Shown: positions 5,755-13,745 of the stretch, in pieces
Position numbering within the stretch: the first letter of the stretch is position 1
Layout: each line of letters starts with the position of its first letter
Assembly: GCA_017623895.1 (NCBI GenBank)
Contig: JAGAOB010000077.1
Span: 1 to 35,298, forward strand
Length of the DNA: 35,298 nt
Source: Clostridia bacterium
Lineage (GTDB): Bacteria; Bacillota; Clostridia; Oscillospirales; UBA644
Reading direction: 5' to 3'
Notes under the pieces: generated by a model
Database searches by the model: none
What the model was told of the DNA's origin: nothing
The model's input: only the letters and a program-made list of their open reading frames with translations
Program-made: the position numbers and the translations under genes

Positions 5755-6831
5755 TCAATCCGGATTCAGCATTTCTTTCAGATAAGGCTCCATCGCGGTT
5801 GCCATACGGAAAAAGCCCAGATCGTTGGGGTGGATTCCGTCTACGGTACAGCCGTCCCATCCGATGCCCTCAAAGAGTTTATTCCCGGGAAGGAACCGGA
5901 TTTTTTCGTCTCCCTCGGCCTTTGCCGTCAAATAGGTTTGCCGAATGATTTCCAAGCGTGGAAGCCATTGGGCAGGCTTCAGGGGAACGTCGGGGGCGGA
6001 GACCAGTAAAATGGGAAGATCGGGGTTTGCCTTTCGTACTGCCCGATACAAGGGAAGATGGGTTTTTTCCAGATGCTCTGCATTGGGGGCGTTATGGTCG
6101 TAATCGCAAACGAAGGCCGCGGCGGTTTTGCACAGCTCGCACAAATAATTTACCATCGTCTCTTCCCCGCGTGCAGAGCCGGAGAATCCCAAATTGATAT
6201 GGTCAACGTTCAGTCGACGGGAAAGAATCGCCTGATAGGTGTTGCCGGGACGGGAAGCGCAACCGCCTTGGGTAATGGAGGAGCCGTAATAAACTACGGG
6301 CTTTTCAATTTTATAGGGATCGGGCGCCTGGATGACGGCGTCTTTTTTGAGCGCAATATACAACTCGTTTACGCCGTCGTAGAGAGGAAAATTGATGGTG
6401 TATTCCGCAAAAGCCCCGTCGGTTTGTATGGGAGAGGAATATCCCTCCTTCACTCCCATAGGAGGGCGAAACGATGCGTAATAAATGTCAAATCCCGCAT
6501 CGTTTTTCCGATACATATCGAAGCCCGACTGTCCCAGCAAGGTGATGTGCGTCATCAGTGCGGTGTTCTTCTGGATGGCACGGATCCCGATAAATTTGGA
6601 ATCGGTCTTGAAGCGGACCCGTCCGCCGGAGGTATGGGCGTTCATCCCCTTTACACCATTATTTACCGTATCTGCAATCTCTTGCGGCATACGGACGTAG
6701 CACTTTTTTTGCTCGTCGTAGAAGACTCCGTGTAATTGAAAGGGGGCTTGCTTTGCGTCGAGCCAAACGATGTCCGGTTCGGTAATGTCCGTCTCGACCT
6801 TCATATTCTGATCAAGATCTTCAATTCTCAT
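5755..6831 (-). CDS. SGNH/GDSL-family hydrolase, probable carbohydrate esterase
   Basis: 358 residues in two parts. Residues 1-170 form a beta-rich N-terminal domain, as in SGNH esterases of polysaccharide degraders. Residues 178-358 are the SGNH hydrolase: block I YYGSSITQGG (catalytic Ser185), the NLGFSGSARGE region with the oxyanion Gly and Asn (about 213-222), and block V DGIHPNDLG with catalytic Asp331 and His334. The family removes acyl groups from sugars or lipids through a Ser-His-Asp triad. There is no signal peptide, so it should act inside the cell, perhaps on imported acetylated oligosaccharides. ATG 6831 follows AGGATC. The gene has its own promoter and terminator and is divergent from malQ, hinting at a shared carbohydrate theme. 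The substrate is unknown. Confidence 0.85.
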   Translation of the reverse strand: MRIEDLDQNMKVETDITEPDIVWLDAKQAPFQLHGVFYDEQKKCYVRMPQEIADTVNNGVKGMNAHTSGGRVRFKTDSKFIGIRAIQKNTALMTHITLLGQSGFDMYRKNDAGFDIYYASFRPPMGVKEGYSSPIQTDGAFAEYTINFPLYDGVNELYIALKKDAVIQAPDPYKIEKPVVYYGSSITQGGCASRPGNTYQAILSRRLNVDHINLGFSGSARGEETMVNYLCELCKTAAAFVCDYDHNAPNAEHLEKTHLPLYRAVRKANPDLPILLVSAPDVPLKPAQWLPRLEIIRQTYLTAKAEGDEKIRFLPGNKLFEGIGWDGCTVDGIHPNDLGFFRMATAMEPYLKEMLNPD

Positions 6832-6858
6832 AGCGATGATCCTCCCGACGTTTTTTTC

Positions 6859-6887
6859 ATTATATCATACAAGCTTTTTTAGTGCAA
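6859..6887 (-). promoter_or_regulatory. Promoter of the SGNH esterase gene
   Basis: On the minus strand: TTGCAC (6882-6887), 17-base spacer, TATAAT (6859-6864), about 28 bases before the ATG. It is divergent from the malQ promoter 40 bases away. Confidence 0.8.
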
Positions 6888-6927
6888 CTCTTTTTTCAAA
6901 ATGTCATAGTTTCTTTCCAAACATCCA

Positions 6928-6956
6928 TTGAAATCTGCGGTGAAATATAGTATAAT
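6928..6956 (+). promoter_or_regulatory. Promoter of malQ
   Basis: TTGAAA (6928-6933), 17-base spacer, TATAAT (6951-6956), about 27 bases before the malQ ATG. No CcpA (cre) site was obvious in this 150-base divergent region. Confidence 0.85.
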
Positions 6957-6983
6957 AAAATCAGAATTGACAGAGGTGATTTT

Positions 6984-8423
6984 ATGCGGCGAGCAAGCGG
7001 CGTTTTGATGCATGTTTCCTCCCTTTGGGGGGAATATTCCGAGGGCTCCTTTGGAGACAGTGCGAGAAAATGGATTGATTTTCTTGCGGATTGCGGATTT
7101 TCTTATTGGCAGACCCTGCCCTTTTGCTTGCCCGATGATTACAATTCCCCCTATTGCTCCTTGTCCACGTTTTCGGTAAACCCCTATTTTATTGATCTGC
7201 CCGCCTTAGTTCGCGAGGGACTTTTGACCGAGGCTGAGATCGGGCAGGCAAGACAGATCACTCCGTATGCCTGCGAGTTTTCGCGGCTCTCAAGGGAGCG
7301 TCTTGCCCTTTTGGGAAAAGCGGCAAAGCGCTTTGACCGAGACGGGGAAATGAACCGCTTTTTTGAAGCCCACCCCCATACGGCGGATTTTTGCCGTTTT
7401 ATGGGATTGCGCGCCGCCAATGGAAGCCGTCCCTGGACGGAATGGACGGTGCAGACTCCCGACGCGGAAGCGGAGACGCTGTGGCGGTTTACGCAATATA
7501 TCTTTTTCCGTCAATGGAAGGAGATCAAGAATTACGCCAATGAAAAGGGGATCTCCGTCATCGGGGACATCCCCATCTACGTTGCGTTGAATTCCTCCGA
7601 TGTTTGGGCGGCACCGGAGCAGTTTTTGTTGGATAAAGAGCATCGTCCCACAGGAGTTGCGGGCGTTCCTCCCGACTATTTTGCCGAGGATGGTCAGTTG
7701 TGGGGCAATCCCCTTTACAATTGGAAGAGGATGAAAGCCGACGGCTATGGATGGTGGAAGGACCGCATCCGCTTTATGTGTGAATTGTTCGACGGAGTGC
7801 GGATCGATCATTTTCGTGGGCTGGAGTCTTATTATTCCATCCCTGCAGGGGAGACCACCGCACGAAACGGAACATGGGTCAAGGGCCCCGGAATTTCTTT
7901 GATTCGCGCGCTGAAAGAGGCGGCGGGAGATCGATTGCTTATCGCCGAGGATTTGGGGGATATCACCCCTGCCGTTCATAAGCTGGTCAAGGACAGCGGA
8001 TTCCCCTCAATGCGGGTCTTTCAGTTTGCTTTTTTGGGGGATGAAAATTCTCCCCATTTGCCCCATAATTACGATCATCACTGCGTGGCTTATACGGGAA
8101 CCCACGACAACAATACGCTGTTGGGATATATTTGGGAATTGGACGACGCCACCCGTCGCCGCGTGCTTGCGTATTGCGGATATTACGGCGAAGATTGGAA
8201 TCGGGGATACGATTCTATTCTGCGCACCCTGTTTCAGTCCCACGCGGGCTTGCTGATCTTGCCCGTGCAGGACCTGCTTTTGTACGGCAGCGATACCCGT
8301 CTGAATCGGCCGGGGACCAGCGACGATAATTGGTCCTACCGCATTACGGAGGAGCAGCTGGCATCGGTGGATCGGGAGAAATTCCGCATCTGGAACCGTC
8401 TTTACGGAAGATGTCCGCGGTAA
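6984..8423 (+). CDS. malQ: 4-alpha-glucanotransferase (amylomaltase)
   Basis: 479 residues, ATG 6984 behind AGAGGTG. Disproportionates maltooligosaccharides by moving alpha-1,4-glucan segments and releasing glucose, in glycogen, starch and maltodextrin metabolism; cytosolic. A GH77 (beta/alpha)8 barrel is evident. The nucleophile is Asp275 (GVRIDHFRG), the acid/base Glu322 (LIAEDLG) and the transition-state Asp375 (GTHDNNT). The family signature GVPPDYFAEDGQLWGNPLYNW spans 227-247. Length is normal for the short bacterial type without an N-terminal extension. It has its own promoter and ends 68 bases before a strong hairpin terminator. No other maltose or glycogen genes lie beside it in this window. 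Very sure of the family. Confidence 0.97.
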   Translation: MRRASGVLMHVSSLWGEYSEGSFGDSARKWIDFLADCGFSYWQTLPFCLPDDYNSPYCSLSTFSVNPYFIDLPALVREGLLTEAEIGQARQITPYACEFSRLSRERLALLGKAAKRFDRDGEMNRFFEAHPHTADFCRFMGLRAANGSRPWTEWTVQTPDAEAETLWRFTQYIFFRQWKEIKNYANEKGISVIGDIPIYVALNSSDVWAAPEQFLLDKEHRPTGVAGVPPDYFAEDGQLWGNPLYNWKRMKADGYGWWKDRIRFMCELFDGVRIDHFRGLESYYSIPAGETTARNGTWVKGPGISLIRALKEAAGDRLLIAEDLGDITPAVHKLVKDSGFPSMRVFQFAFLGDENSPHLPHNYDHHCVAYTGTHDNNTLLGYIWELDDATRRRVLAYCGYYGEDWNRGYDSILRTLFQSHAGLLILPVQDLLLYGSDTRLNRPGTSDDNWSYRITEEQLASVDREKFRIWNRLYGRCPR

Positions 8424-8490
8424 AGAATCCCGCTTCTTTCGGAAAACAAAAAAGGTCGGAATGAAACTTCCCGCTTGTAAAAAAAGAAAG

Positions 8491-8514
8491 GGTCCACCCA
8501 ATTACGGGTGGACC
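8491..8514. terminator. Bidirectional terminator between malQ and the reductase
   Basis: A 9-bp stem (GGTCCACCC at 8491-8499 with GGGTGGACC at 8506-8514), with a T-run on the right (8518-8524) and an A/G-rich run on the left. It can serve malQ and the convergent minus-strand train that ends at 8529. Confidence 0.85.
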
Positions 8515-8528
8515 GATATTTTTTAGGG

Positions 8529-9608
8529 TTACAGCTCCATTGCCTGCCTTGCGGCAGCGAGCAGACGTCGGATGGGAAGCTTTTGGGGGCACAGCTTTTC
8601 ACATTTCCCGCAAGCGATGCAATCGGCGGGGGTGGGATATTTTTCGGCAAGAGCCCTTCCCGATTCTCCCTTGTTGTAGGCGTCGAACCATTGGGGAATG
8701 GGGATTTGCTTCGGGCAATCGGCGGTGCAGTATTCACAGCCCGTGCAGGAGACTGCCACGGACTTGTTGATGATGTCCGCACAGCGGAAAAGCATTGTTT
8801 TCTCTTCCTCGGTCAGCGGTGGCAAATCCTTGAAAAACGCGGTATTTTCGCCTAATTGATTTCGGTCGGACATTCCGCTTAAGACCATAATCACGCCGTC
8901 AAGATTTGCGGCGAACTACAAGGCCCATTGGGCAGGGGTCCTGTTCGGATCGGAACACGCCATCAGCTCTTTTGCCTGTTCGGGAACGGCGGCAAGCACG
9001 CCTCCCTTGATGGGCTCCATAATAATGACGTCCTTTTGGTGCTTGCGCGCAACCTCATAGCAGAGACGAGACTGTACGGTGGGGGATTCCCAATCCAAAT
9101 AGTTGATTTGCAGCTGCACGAATTCCACCTCGGGGTGGTCGGTCAGGATTTGGTCGAGAACGGCGGCGGAATCGTGGAAGGAAAAGCCGAATTTTTTCAC
9201 CTTTCCCTCGGCCTTTTTCTGCATAACGAATTCAAAGGCTCCCAACCGTTGGACGGTCTCGTAGAGCCGCGCGTTGAGGCAGTGGATCAAATAATAGTCG
9301 AAATATTCCACGCCGCACTTCTCCAGCTGTTCGTTGAAGATGCGTTCCATATCCTCCACGGTATTCAGCAGCATCGAGGGTAATTTGGTTGCCAAACGAT
9401 AGCTTTCCCGAGGGATGCGGTCGGTCAATGCCGTTTTGACTGCCCGCTCGCATTCGCGGTTGTGATATACGTAGGCGGTGTCGAAGTAGGTATATCCCCG
9501 TTGGAGAAAGGTGTCGGTCATTTCCTTGAATTGCTCCAAGTCGATGGATTCGGGGATTTCGGGATCTGTTTTCGGGAGACGCATTAAGCCAAAGCCAAGC
9601 TTTTTCAT
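8529..9608 (-). pseudogene. Aldo/keto reductase with C-terminal ferredoxin domain, interrupted by in-frame TAG
   Basis: Read through one stop, this is a 359-codon gene from ATG 9608 (behind CAGGAG) to TAA 8529. The N-terminal barrel shows KKLGFGLMRLPK, TYFDTAYVYHN (catalytic Asp and Tyr), ATKLPS (Lys) and YYLIHCLN (His), the aldo/keto reductase tetrad. The C-terminal 90 residues carry two 4Fe-4S motifs, CTGCEYCTADCP and CIACGKCEKLCP. This fusion is common in anaerobes and probably links NAD(P)H or ferredoxin electrons to carbonyl reduction; the substrate is unknown. Codon 231 is TAG (8916-8918) between WAL and FAANLDG, where CAG (Gln) would fit. The remainder is uneroded, so the mutation is recent, a consensus error, or read through. 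It is the last gene of the long minus-strand train, 16 bases after murC. Confidence 0.85.
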
Positions 9609-9624
9609 ATCGATTCTCCTGTTT

Positions 9625-11046
9625 TTATTTTATAAGAAACTTTTTCTCACCGTATTTTTCCGTGGTCAGTACCGCTGCCTTGTAAATGTCGCCGCAGCCG
9701 AGGGTGATGAACAAATCTCCCGGCTGTGCCAATTCCTTGATGCGGTCGGCAATATGCTCGAAATCTTCCATAAATTCCGCGTTATCCAGCCGATCGACCA
9801 CGTCCTGTGCGTAGACGTTGTAATCGTCGTTGGTCTCCCGAGCGGGGTAGATGGGGGGGATCAGAACCTTATCTACCGTGGAGAGCACCTCCACGAAGTC
9901 GTCCATCAGCATTTTCGTGCGAGAGAAGGTGTGGGGCTGGTGAATGGCGATGATTCGTTGGAATCCCAAGTCCCGCGCCGTGCGGAAGGTGACTCGGTAG
10001 GCGTCTGGGTGATGTCCGTAATCGTCTGCCACCACGGCCCCGTTGACGGTACAGTGGTATTCAAACCGCCGTCCTGCCCCGTTGTAGGTGCCGATTCCCT
10101 TGACGATCTCCTCCTTGGTCAGTCCCAAGGCGAATCCTGCTGCGGCACACGCCAAGGCGTTGAGCACGTTGTGGCGTCCGGGGACCGAAAGGCTGACCCG
10201 TCCGAAGAATTCCCTTTGGGCATCGTTGTTGGGATGATAATACAGATCAAAGGAGGGAAGTCCTTGGTCCAGCGTGACGTTTTCTCCGCGGAAATGGCCG
10301 TCATTCCAACCGAACAACAGCAAATTTCCCTGATAGCCGTTCCGCATTTTTTTGACGTTTTCATCCTCGGCGTTGGTGACCAGGGTCCCGTTGGGCTTAA
10401 TGTTGTTCAAGTAGTTTCGGAATGCGGAAATGACGTTGTCCAATGTTTTGAAATATTCCATATGGTCTTCGCCGATATTCAGAATGATGGACACGTCGGA
10501 GCGGAAAAAGCGGAAGGATTCCTTGAATTCACAGCTTTCAAAGACGCAAAGATCCTCTTTTTCTCCCAAGCGATAGGAGGCACCGATGAGATTCATATGT
10601 CCACCGATGATGGCGGAGGGGTCTTTCTGTGCGGAAAGAAGCATTGCCGTGACCATCGAAGACGTCGTGGTCTTGCCGTGGGTTCCCGCAATGCCTACGG
10701 TGGTTTTGTATCCGTCCAGAATCTCCCCTAAAAATTCGGCGCGGCGGTAAACGGGAATCTGCAATTCCTCTGCCCGCAGCCGTTCGGGATTGGTGGGGGA
10801 GATGGCGTCGGTCATAACGACGGCGTCGGGAGATTGCTCGTCGATATTTTTTGCTACCTGTCCCACGTTGACCGAGATCCCCAGCGCCTGCAACCGATCG
10901 GTGGCTTCGCTTTCCTGCATATCCGAACCCGAAACGGTATATCCGCGACGCTTTGCAATTTGGGCAAGAGAACTCATTGAAGATCCACCAATGCCCATAA
11001 AATGGAGCTTTTTTGCGGTTTTCAGAGTATCTTTGATATTACGCAT
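9625..11046 (-). CDS. murC: UDP-N-acetylmuramate--L-alanine ligase
   Basis: 473 residues, ATG 11046. Adds L-Ala to UDP-MurNAc using ATP, the first cytosolic peptide step of peptidoglycan synthesis. The N-terminal Rossmann domain has HFMGIGGSSMSSLA (UDP-MurNAc binding). The ATP P-loop is GTHGKTTTSSM at 121-131. Further family residues appear in NIGEDHMEYF and the central GRHNVLNALA. The C-terminal domain carries DDYGHHPDA and HQPHTFSRT. Length and domain order are normal. It sits 21 bases after a membrane-protein gene and 16 before the reductase on the same strand; no promoter of its own was seen, so it probably depends on transcription from upstream. Confidence 0.97.
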   Translation of the reverse strand: MRNIKDTLKTAKKLHFMGIGGSSMSSLAQIAKRRGYTVSGSDMQESEATDRLQALGISVNVGQVAKNIDEQSPDAVVMTDAISPTNPERLRAEELQIPVYRRAEFLGEILDGYKTTVGIAGTHGKTTTSSMVTAMLLSAQKDPSAIIGGHMNLIGASYRLGEKEDLCVFESCEFKESFRFFRSDVSIILNIGEDHMEYFKTLDNVISAFRNYLNNIKPNGTLVTNAEDENVKKMRNGYQGNLLLFGWNDGHFRGENVTLDQGLPSFDLYYHPNNDAQREFFGRVSLSVPGRHNVLNALACAAAGFALGLTKEEIVKGIGTYNGAGRRFEYHCTVNGAVVADDYGHHPDAYRVTFRTARDLGFQRIIAIHQPHTFSRTKMLMDDFVEVLSTVDKVLIPPIYPARETNDDYNVYAQDVVDRLDNAEFMEDFEHIADRIKELAQPGDLFITLGCGDIYKAAVLTTEKYGEKKFLIK

Positions 11047-11067
11047 TGGTATAAAACTCCCATAAAA

Positions 11068-11694
11068 TTATTTTTTTCGGCCAAACAAGCGTTCCTTGAC
11101 GATCTCGTTGGTCCCCGTAAGCATTTCCCGGCTGTCCTTCATCACAAACCAAGCGGCGGCAACGGCGGCGAGGGATGCGGGATATGCGATCCAATGCCAG
11201 GAAAAGGGAAGAAGAATGAAGGTTGCGCCCACGTGGCACAGGGCGGAAATTCCGCACAATAGCATTCCTGCCTTGCAGACGGTACAATGGAGTTTATGCC
11301 GATTATCCTGCTCCCAATACCCAAGCATCGCAAAGTGAAGCCATCCAAGAATCAATACGGCGACCAAAAGGATGAGATCTCCGTATTCTCCCCAAACCAA
11401 GGTCAATCCGTCCAGAATCCAACGAAGAAACGTCAAATTCCCCTCAAGGAAATTGGCAAAAAACACCTTGACCTGCGCCAGGAAGAACAAAAAGGAGAGC
11501 AAGGTCATCACCGACACGGCGGTGTACAACCCGCGCATCCGCTTATTGATCCTCCGCTTTTCCAGCGTGGCCCACAGAATCAGGTACCCGATGAAATCGG
11601 GAAGAACGTCGATGACGTAAAGGGTATTGTCAACGGTGTAGGGGGTGTAAAAGCAAAGAACGATGAGCACCAGCCCGAAAAGCATCAGATTCAT
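11068..11694 (-). CDS. Six-helix membrane protein, unknown function
   Basis: 208 residues, ATG 11694 behind AAGGAG. No named family is certain. Six hydrophobic segments can be seen at about 1-20, 26-44, 55-78, 103-124, 140-162 and 165-185, with a basic C-terminal tail (KERLFGRKK) that should be cytosolic. The sequence IDVLPDFIGYLILWATLEK near the N-terminus is a pattern I associate with small uncharacterised Clostridia membrane proteins. It lies between rnc (10 bases upstream) and murC (21 downstream) and is surely co-transcribed with them. No transporter or enzyme motif was found. Confidence 0.75.
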   Translation of the reverse strand: MNLMLFGLVLIVLCFYTPYTVDNTLYVIDVLPDFIGYLILWATLEKRRINKRMRGLYTAVSVMTLLSFLFFLAQVKVFFANFLEGNLTFLRWILDGLTLVWGEYGDLILLVAVLILGWLHFAMLGYWEQDNRHKLHCTVCKAGMLLCGISALCHVGATFILLPFSWHWIAYPASLAAVAAAWFVMKDSREMLTGTNEIVKERLFGRKK

Positions 11695-11704
11695 ATGTAA
11701 CTCC

Positions 11705-12385
11705 TTATTTTTCCAGTCCCATCAGTTCGAGTGCTTCCCTTGCGGCGGCTTGCTCTGCCGCCTTTTTCGAGCGCCCCCGCCCCTCGGAGATTCGGTTGCT
11801 GTTCAGATACAGATGACACAGGAAGGTTTTCTCGTGCTCGGGGCCGAATTCGTCCACGATGATGTATTTCAATGTTTCCCCCGGATTCTTCTGAATGACC
11901 TCCTGCAGCACCGTTTTGTAATCGTGCTGACGGAAGTTTTCTCCTCCCCGAATTAGGAAGGGAAGGATGAAATCCCGTGCGGAATCGTATCCGCCATCCA
12001 GATAGATGGCACCCAGGATGGCCTCGATCTCATCGCAGAGAATGGAGCTTCGATGCTCGGCGCCCGCCGATTTTTCGCCCTTGCCCAACAACAGGCTTTC
12101 GCCCAGATTCAGCTCCCTTGCGTAGGTAGAAAGCGCTTCCTCGCAGACCAGAAGAGCCTTGGTTTTGGTCAGATCGCCCTCGTCTCCCGTACGGGTATGA
12201 TAAAGATGATCGGAGCAAATCAGGGATAAAACCGAGTCTCCCAAGAACTCCAGCCGTTCGTTACACTCCTCCGCTTCGCGGTGCTCGTTGAGATAGGAGG
12301 AATGGGTCAGTGCCTTTCGCAGCAATGTTTTGTCCTTAAATACGTAACCGATCTTTTTTTCGGTTCGTTTCAGATGCTCAGTCAT
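11705..12385 (-). CDS. rnc: Ribonuclease III
   Basis: 226 residues, ATG 12385, overlapping the acyl carrier protein stop by 8 bases. Cleaves double-stranded RNA in rRNA maturation and mRNA turnover as a homodimer; needs Mg2+. The catalytic signature NERLEFLGDSVLSL begins near residue 42 (Glu46 and Asp50 in the active site), with the second acidic cluster in CDEIEAILGAIYLDGG. A double-stranded-RNA-binding domain fills about 155-226, ending GRSKKAAEQAAAREALELMG. Length and layout are normal. Placement after plsX and acp is the classic Gram-positive order. Very sure. Confidence 0.97.
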   Translation of the reverse strand: MTEHLKRTEKKIGYVFKDKTLLRKALTHSSYLNEHREAEECNERLEFLGDSVLSLICSDHLYHTRTGDEGDLTKTKALLVCEEALSTYARELNLGESLLLGKGEKSAGAEHRSSILCDEIEAILGAIYLDGGYDSARDFILPFLIRGGENFRQHDYKTVLQEVIQKNPGETLKYIIVDEFGPEHEKTFLCHLYLNSNRISEGRGRSKKAAEQAAAREALELMGLEK

Positions 12386-12617
12386 TGCCGTTCCCCTTGA
12401 TATAGGCGATCAGATCGCCGACGGTGAGGATCTTATCATAGTCCTGCGGATCGACGAGAACGTCAAATTCCTCTTCCACCGCCATAAAGATCTCGGTCAT
12501 ATCCAATTCGTCGGCACATAGGTCCTCGGAAAACAGGACGGCGGGGGTGATCTCTTCCTCCTCGACTGCAAAAATGTCTGCAAGAATGGGCTTTAAGATA
12601 TTCAGGGTTTGAATCAT
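12378..12617 (-). CDS. acpP: Acyl carrier protein homologue lacking the phosphopantetheine serine
   Basis: 79 residues, ATG 12617. The four-helix ACP pattern is clear: LNILKPILADIF, the LFSEDLCADELDM loop, then helix II IFMAVEEEFDVLV and the C-terminal KILTVGDLIAYIKG. In normal ACPs the loop reads D-S-L-D and the Ser carries the 4'-phosphopantetheine arm. Here the residue is Glu37 (GAA, 12507-12509), and no nearby Ser replaces it. Changing any Ser codon to GAA needs at least two substitutions, so a single read error is unlikely. As encoded it cannot be loaded by holo-ACP synthase. It still occupies the usual slot between plsX and rnc and overlaps rnc by 8 bases. It may be a non-carrier regulator or partner of PlsX, with the true ACP elsewhere. 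Family sure; function open. Confidence 0.9.
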   Translation of the reverse strand: MIQTLNILKPILADIFAVEEEEITPAVLFSEDLCADELDMTEIFMAVEEEFDVLVDPQDYDKILTVGDLIAYIKGNGND

Positions 12618-12620
12618 AAT

Positions 12621-12730
12621 CTTCTCACTTTTCTGCCTGCGCGGCTATTGCGTTGTTCGCGCTTCTCGTTTTTCTGCCTGCGCGGCTATTGCGTTGTTCG
12701 CGCTTCTCATTTTTCTGCCTGCGCGGCTTC
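12621..12730. repeat. 41-bp tandem repeat at the plsX/acp junction, about 2.7 copies
   Basis: Units begin CTTCTCAC (12621), CTTCTCGT (12662) and CTTCTCAT (12703) and share the core TTCTGCCTGCGCGGC, followed by TATTGCGTTGTTCGCG in the first two. The third copy is the coding end of plsX (residues AAQAEK and stop); the other two fill the spacer to acp. The unit length is not a multiple of three, so only the plsX copy is read as protein. Confidence 0.9.
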
Positions 12731-13723
12731 TTTTTGCGCTTTCAATTGTTGGGTGATGGTCTCCACGGCTCCCGATTTAGCAAAATTTGCCGCTTGACGG
12801 ATGGCGTTTTTGAACGCCTTTGCGTTGGAGCTTCCGTGGGCTTTAACCACGGGCTTGGATACCCCTAAAAGAACGGCTCCGCCCTCTTCGGTGTAGTCCA
12901 GCTTCCGCTTCATAACCCGAAGCTGAGGCTTGAGCATCGCTGCGAGCAGCTTGGAGAATAGGGTTGCCGTAAGTGCCTCTTTCATAATGCTCATCATAAA
13001 CATCGCGGTTCCCTCGACGGTTTTCAGCAGAATGTTTCCCGCAAAGCCGTCGGCAACCACAACGTCGCAGGTCCCGTCAAAGATGCCTCTGCCTTCGATG
13101 TTTCCGACAAAGTCAAAGGCTTTGTTTTCTTTCAGAAGAGCGTGGGCCTTTTGATAAAGCTCGGGTCCCTTGCATTCCTCGGTGCCGTTGTTCAGAAGTC
13201 CCACCTTCGGGGAACTGCAGAATCCCGCATTTTTCATATACAGAGCACCCATCGTGCCGAATTGATCCAGATATTCCGGAGTGCAGACCTCGTTGGCTCC
13301 GCTGTCGATGAGCATAAAATGCCCCGTTTTGGAGGGGAATACGGGGGCAAACGCCGCCCGCTTTACGTTGGGGATGCGTTTGACGATCAGGGTTCCTCCG
13401 GCAAGGACGGCACCCGAATTTCCTGCGGAAACAAAGGCGTCGCCTTCCCCGTTTTTCAAAAGATCAAAGCCCAATCCCATCGAGGAATTTCGCTTTGCCT
13501 TCAAAACGATTCCCGCATCGTCGTCCATCGTGATCACTTCCTGTGCGTCACGGATCTCAATGCCGTTGTCGTCAATGTCGTTGTCTTCCATCGTTTTTTT
13601 CAGTAACGCCTGAGGGCCAGTGACGATGATCTTCACGCCCAATTCCTCCACTGCCATAGCGCAGCCTTTCAGAATTTGCAAAGGGGCGTTATCTCCGCCC
13701 ATCCCGTCTACGATGATGGTCAT
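12707..13723 (-). CDS. plsX: Phosphate acyltransferase
   Basis: 338 residues, ATG 13723 behind AAGGAAGG. Converts acyl-ACP and phosphate to acyl-phosphate, the donor for PlsY in phosphatidic acid synthesis; a peripheral membrane enzyme. It starts MTIIVDGMGGDNAP, the family hallmark. Further conserved blocks include SAGNSGAVLAGG, LIDSGANEVC, LLNNGTEECKG, GNIEGRGIFDG and CDVVVADGFAGNILLKT. The C-terminal end KAQKEAAQAEK lies within a 41-bp tandem repeat that continues downstream, so the last residues may vary between strains. It is followed 89 bases later by the acyl carrier homologue, notable because PlsX uses acyl-ACP as substrate while that neighbour cannot carry an acyl group. Very sure. 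Confidence 0.97.
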   Translation of the reverse strand: MTIIVDGMGGDNAPLQILKGCAMAVEELGVKIIVTGPQALLKKTMEDNDIDDNGIEIRDAQEVITMDDDAGIVLKAKRNSSMGLGFDLLKNGEGDAFVSAGNSGAVLAGGTLIVKRIPNVKRAAFAPVFPSKTGHFMLIDSGANEVCTPEYLDQFGTMGALYMKNAGFCSSPKVGLLNNGTEECKGPELYQKAHALLKENKAFDFVGNIEGRGIFDGTCDVVVADGFAGNILLKTVEGTAMFMMSIMKEALTATLFSKLLAAMLKPQLRVMKRKLDYTEEGGAVLLGVSKPVVKAHGSSNAKAFKNAIRQAANFAKSGAVETITQQLKAQKEAAQAEK

Positions 13724-13745
13724 AGTGTGTACCTTCCTTTCTGAA

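Noticed and set aside
8916..8918. TAG might be a recoded sense codon in this organism
   Set aside because: trmH (stop at 18745-18747) and the PH-like gene (3826-3828) end in TAG at positions where reading on gives non-coding sequence, so TAG works as a normal stop here.
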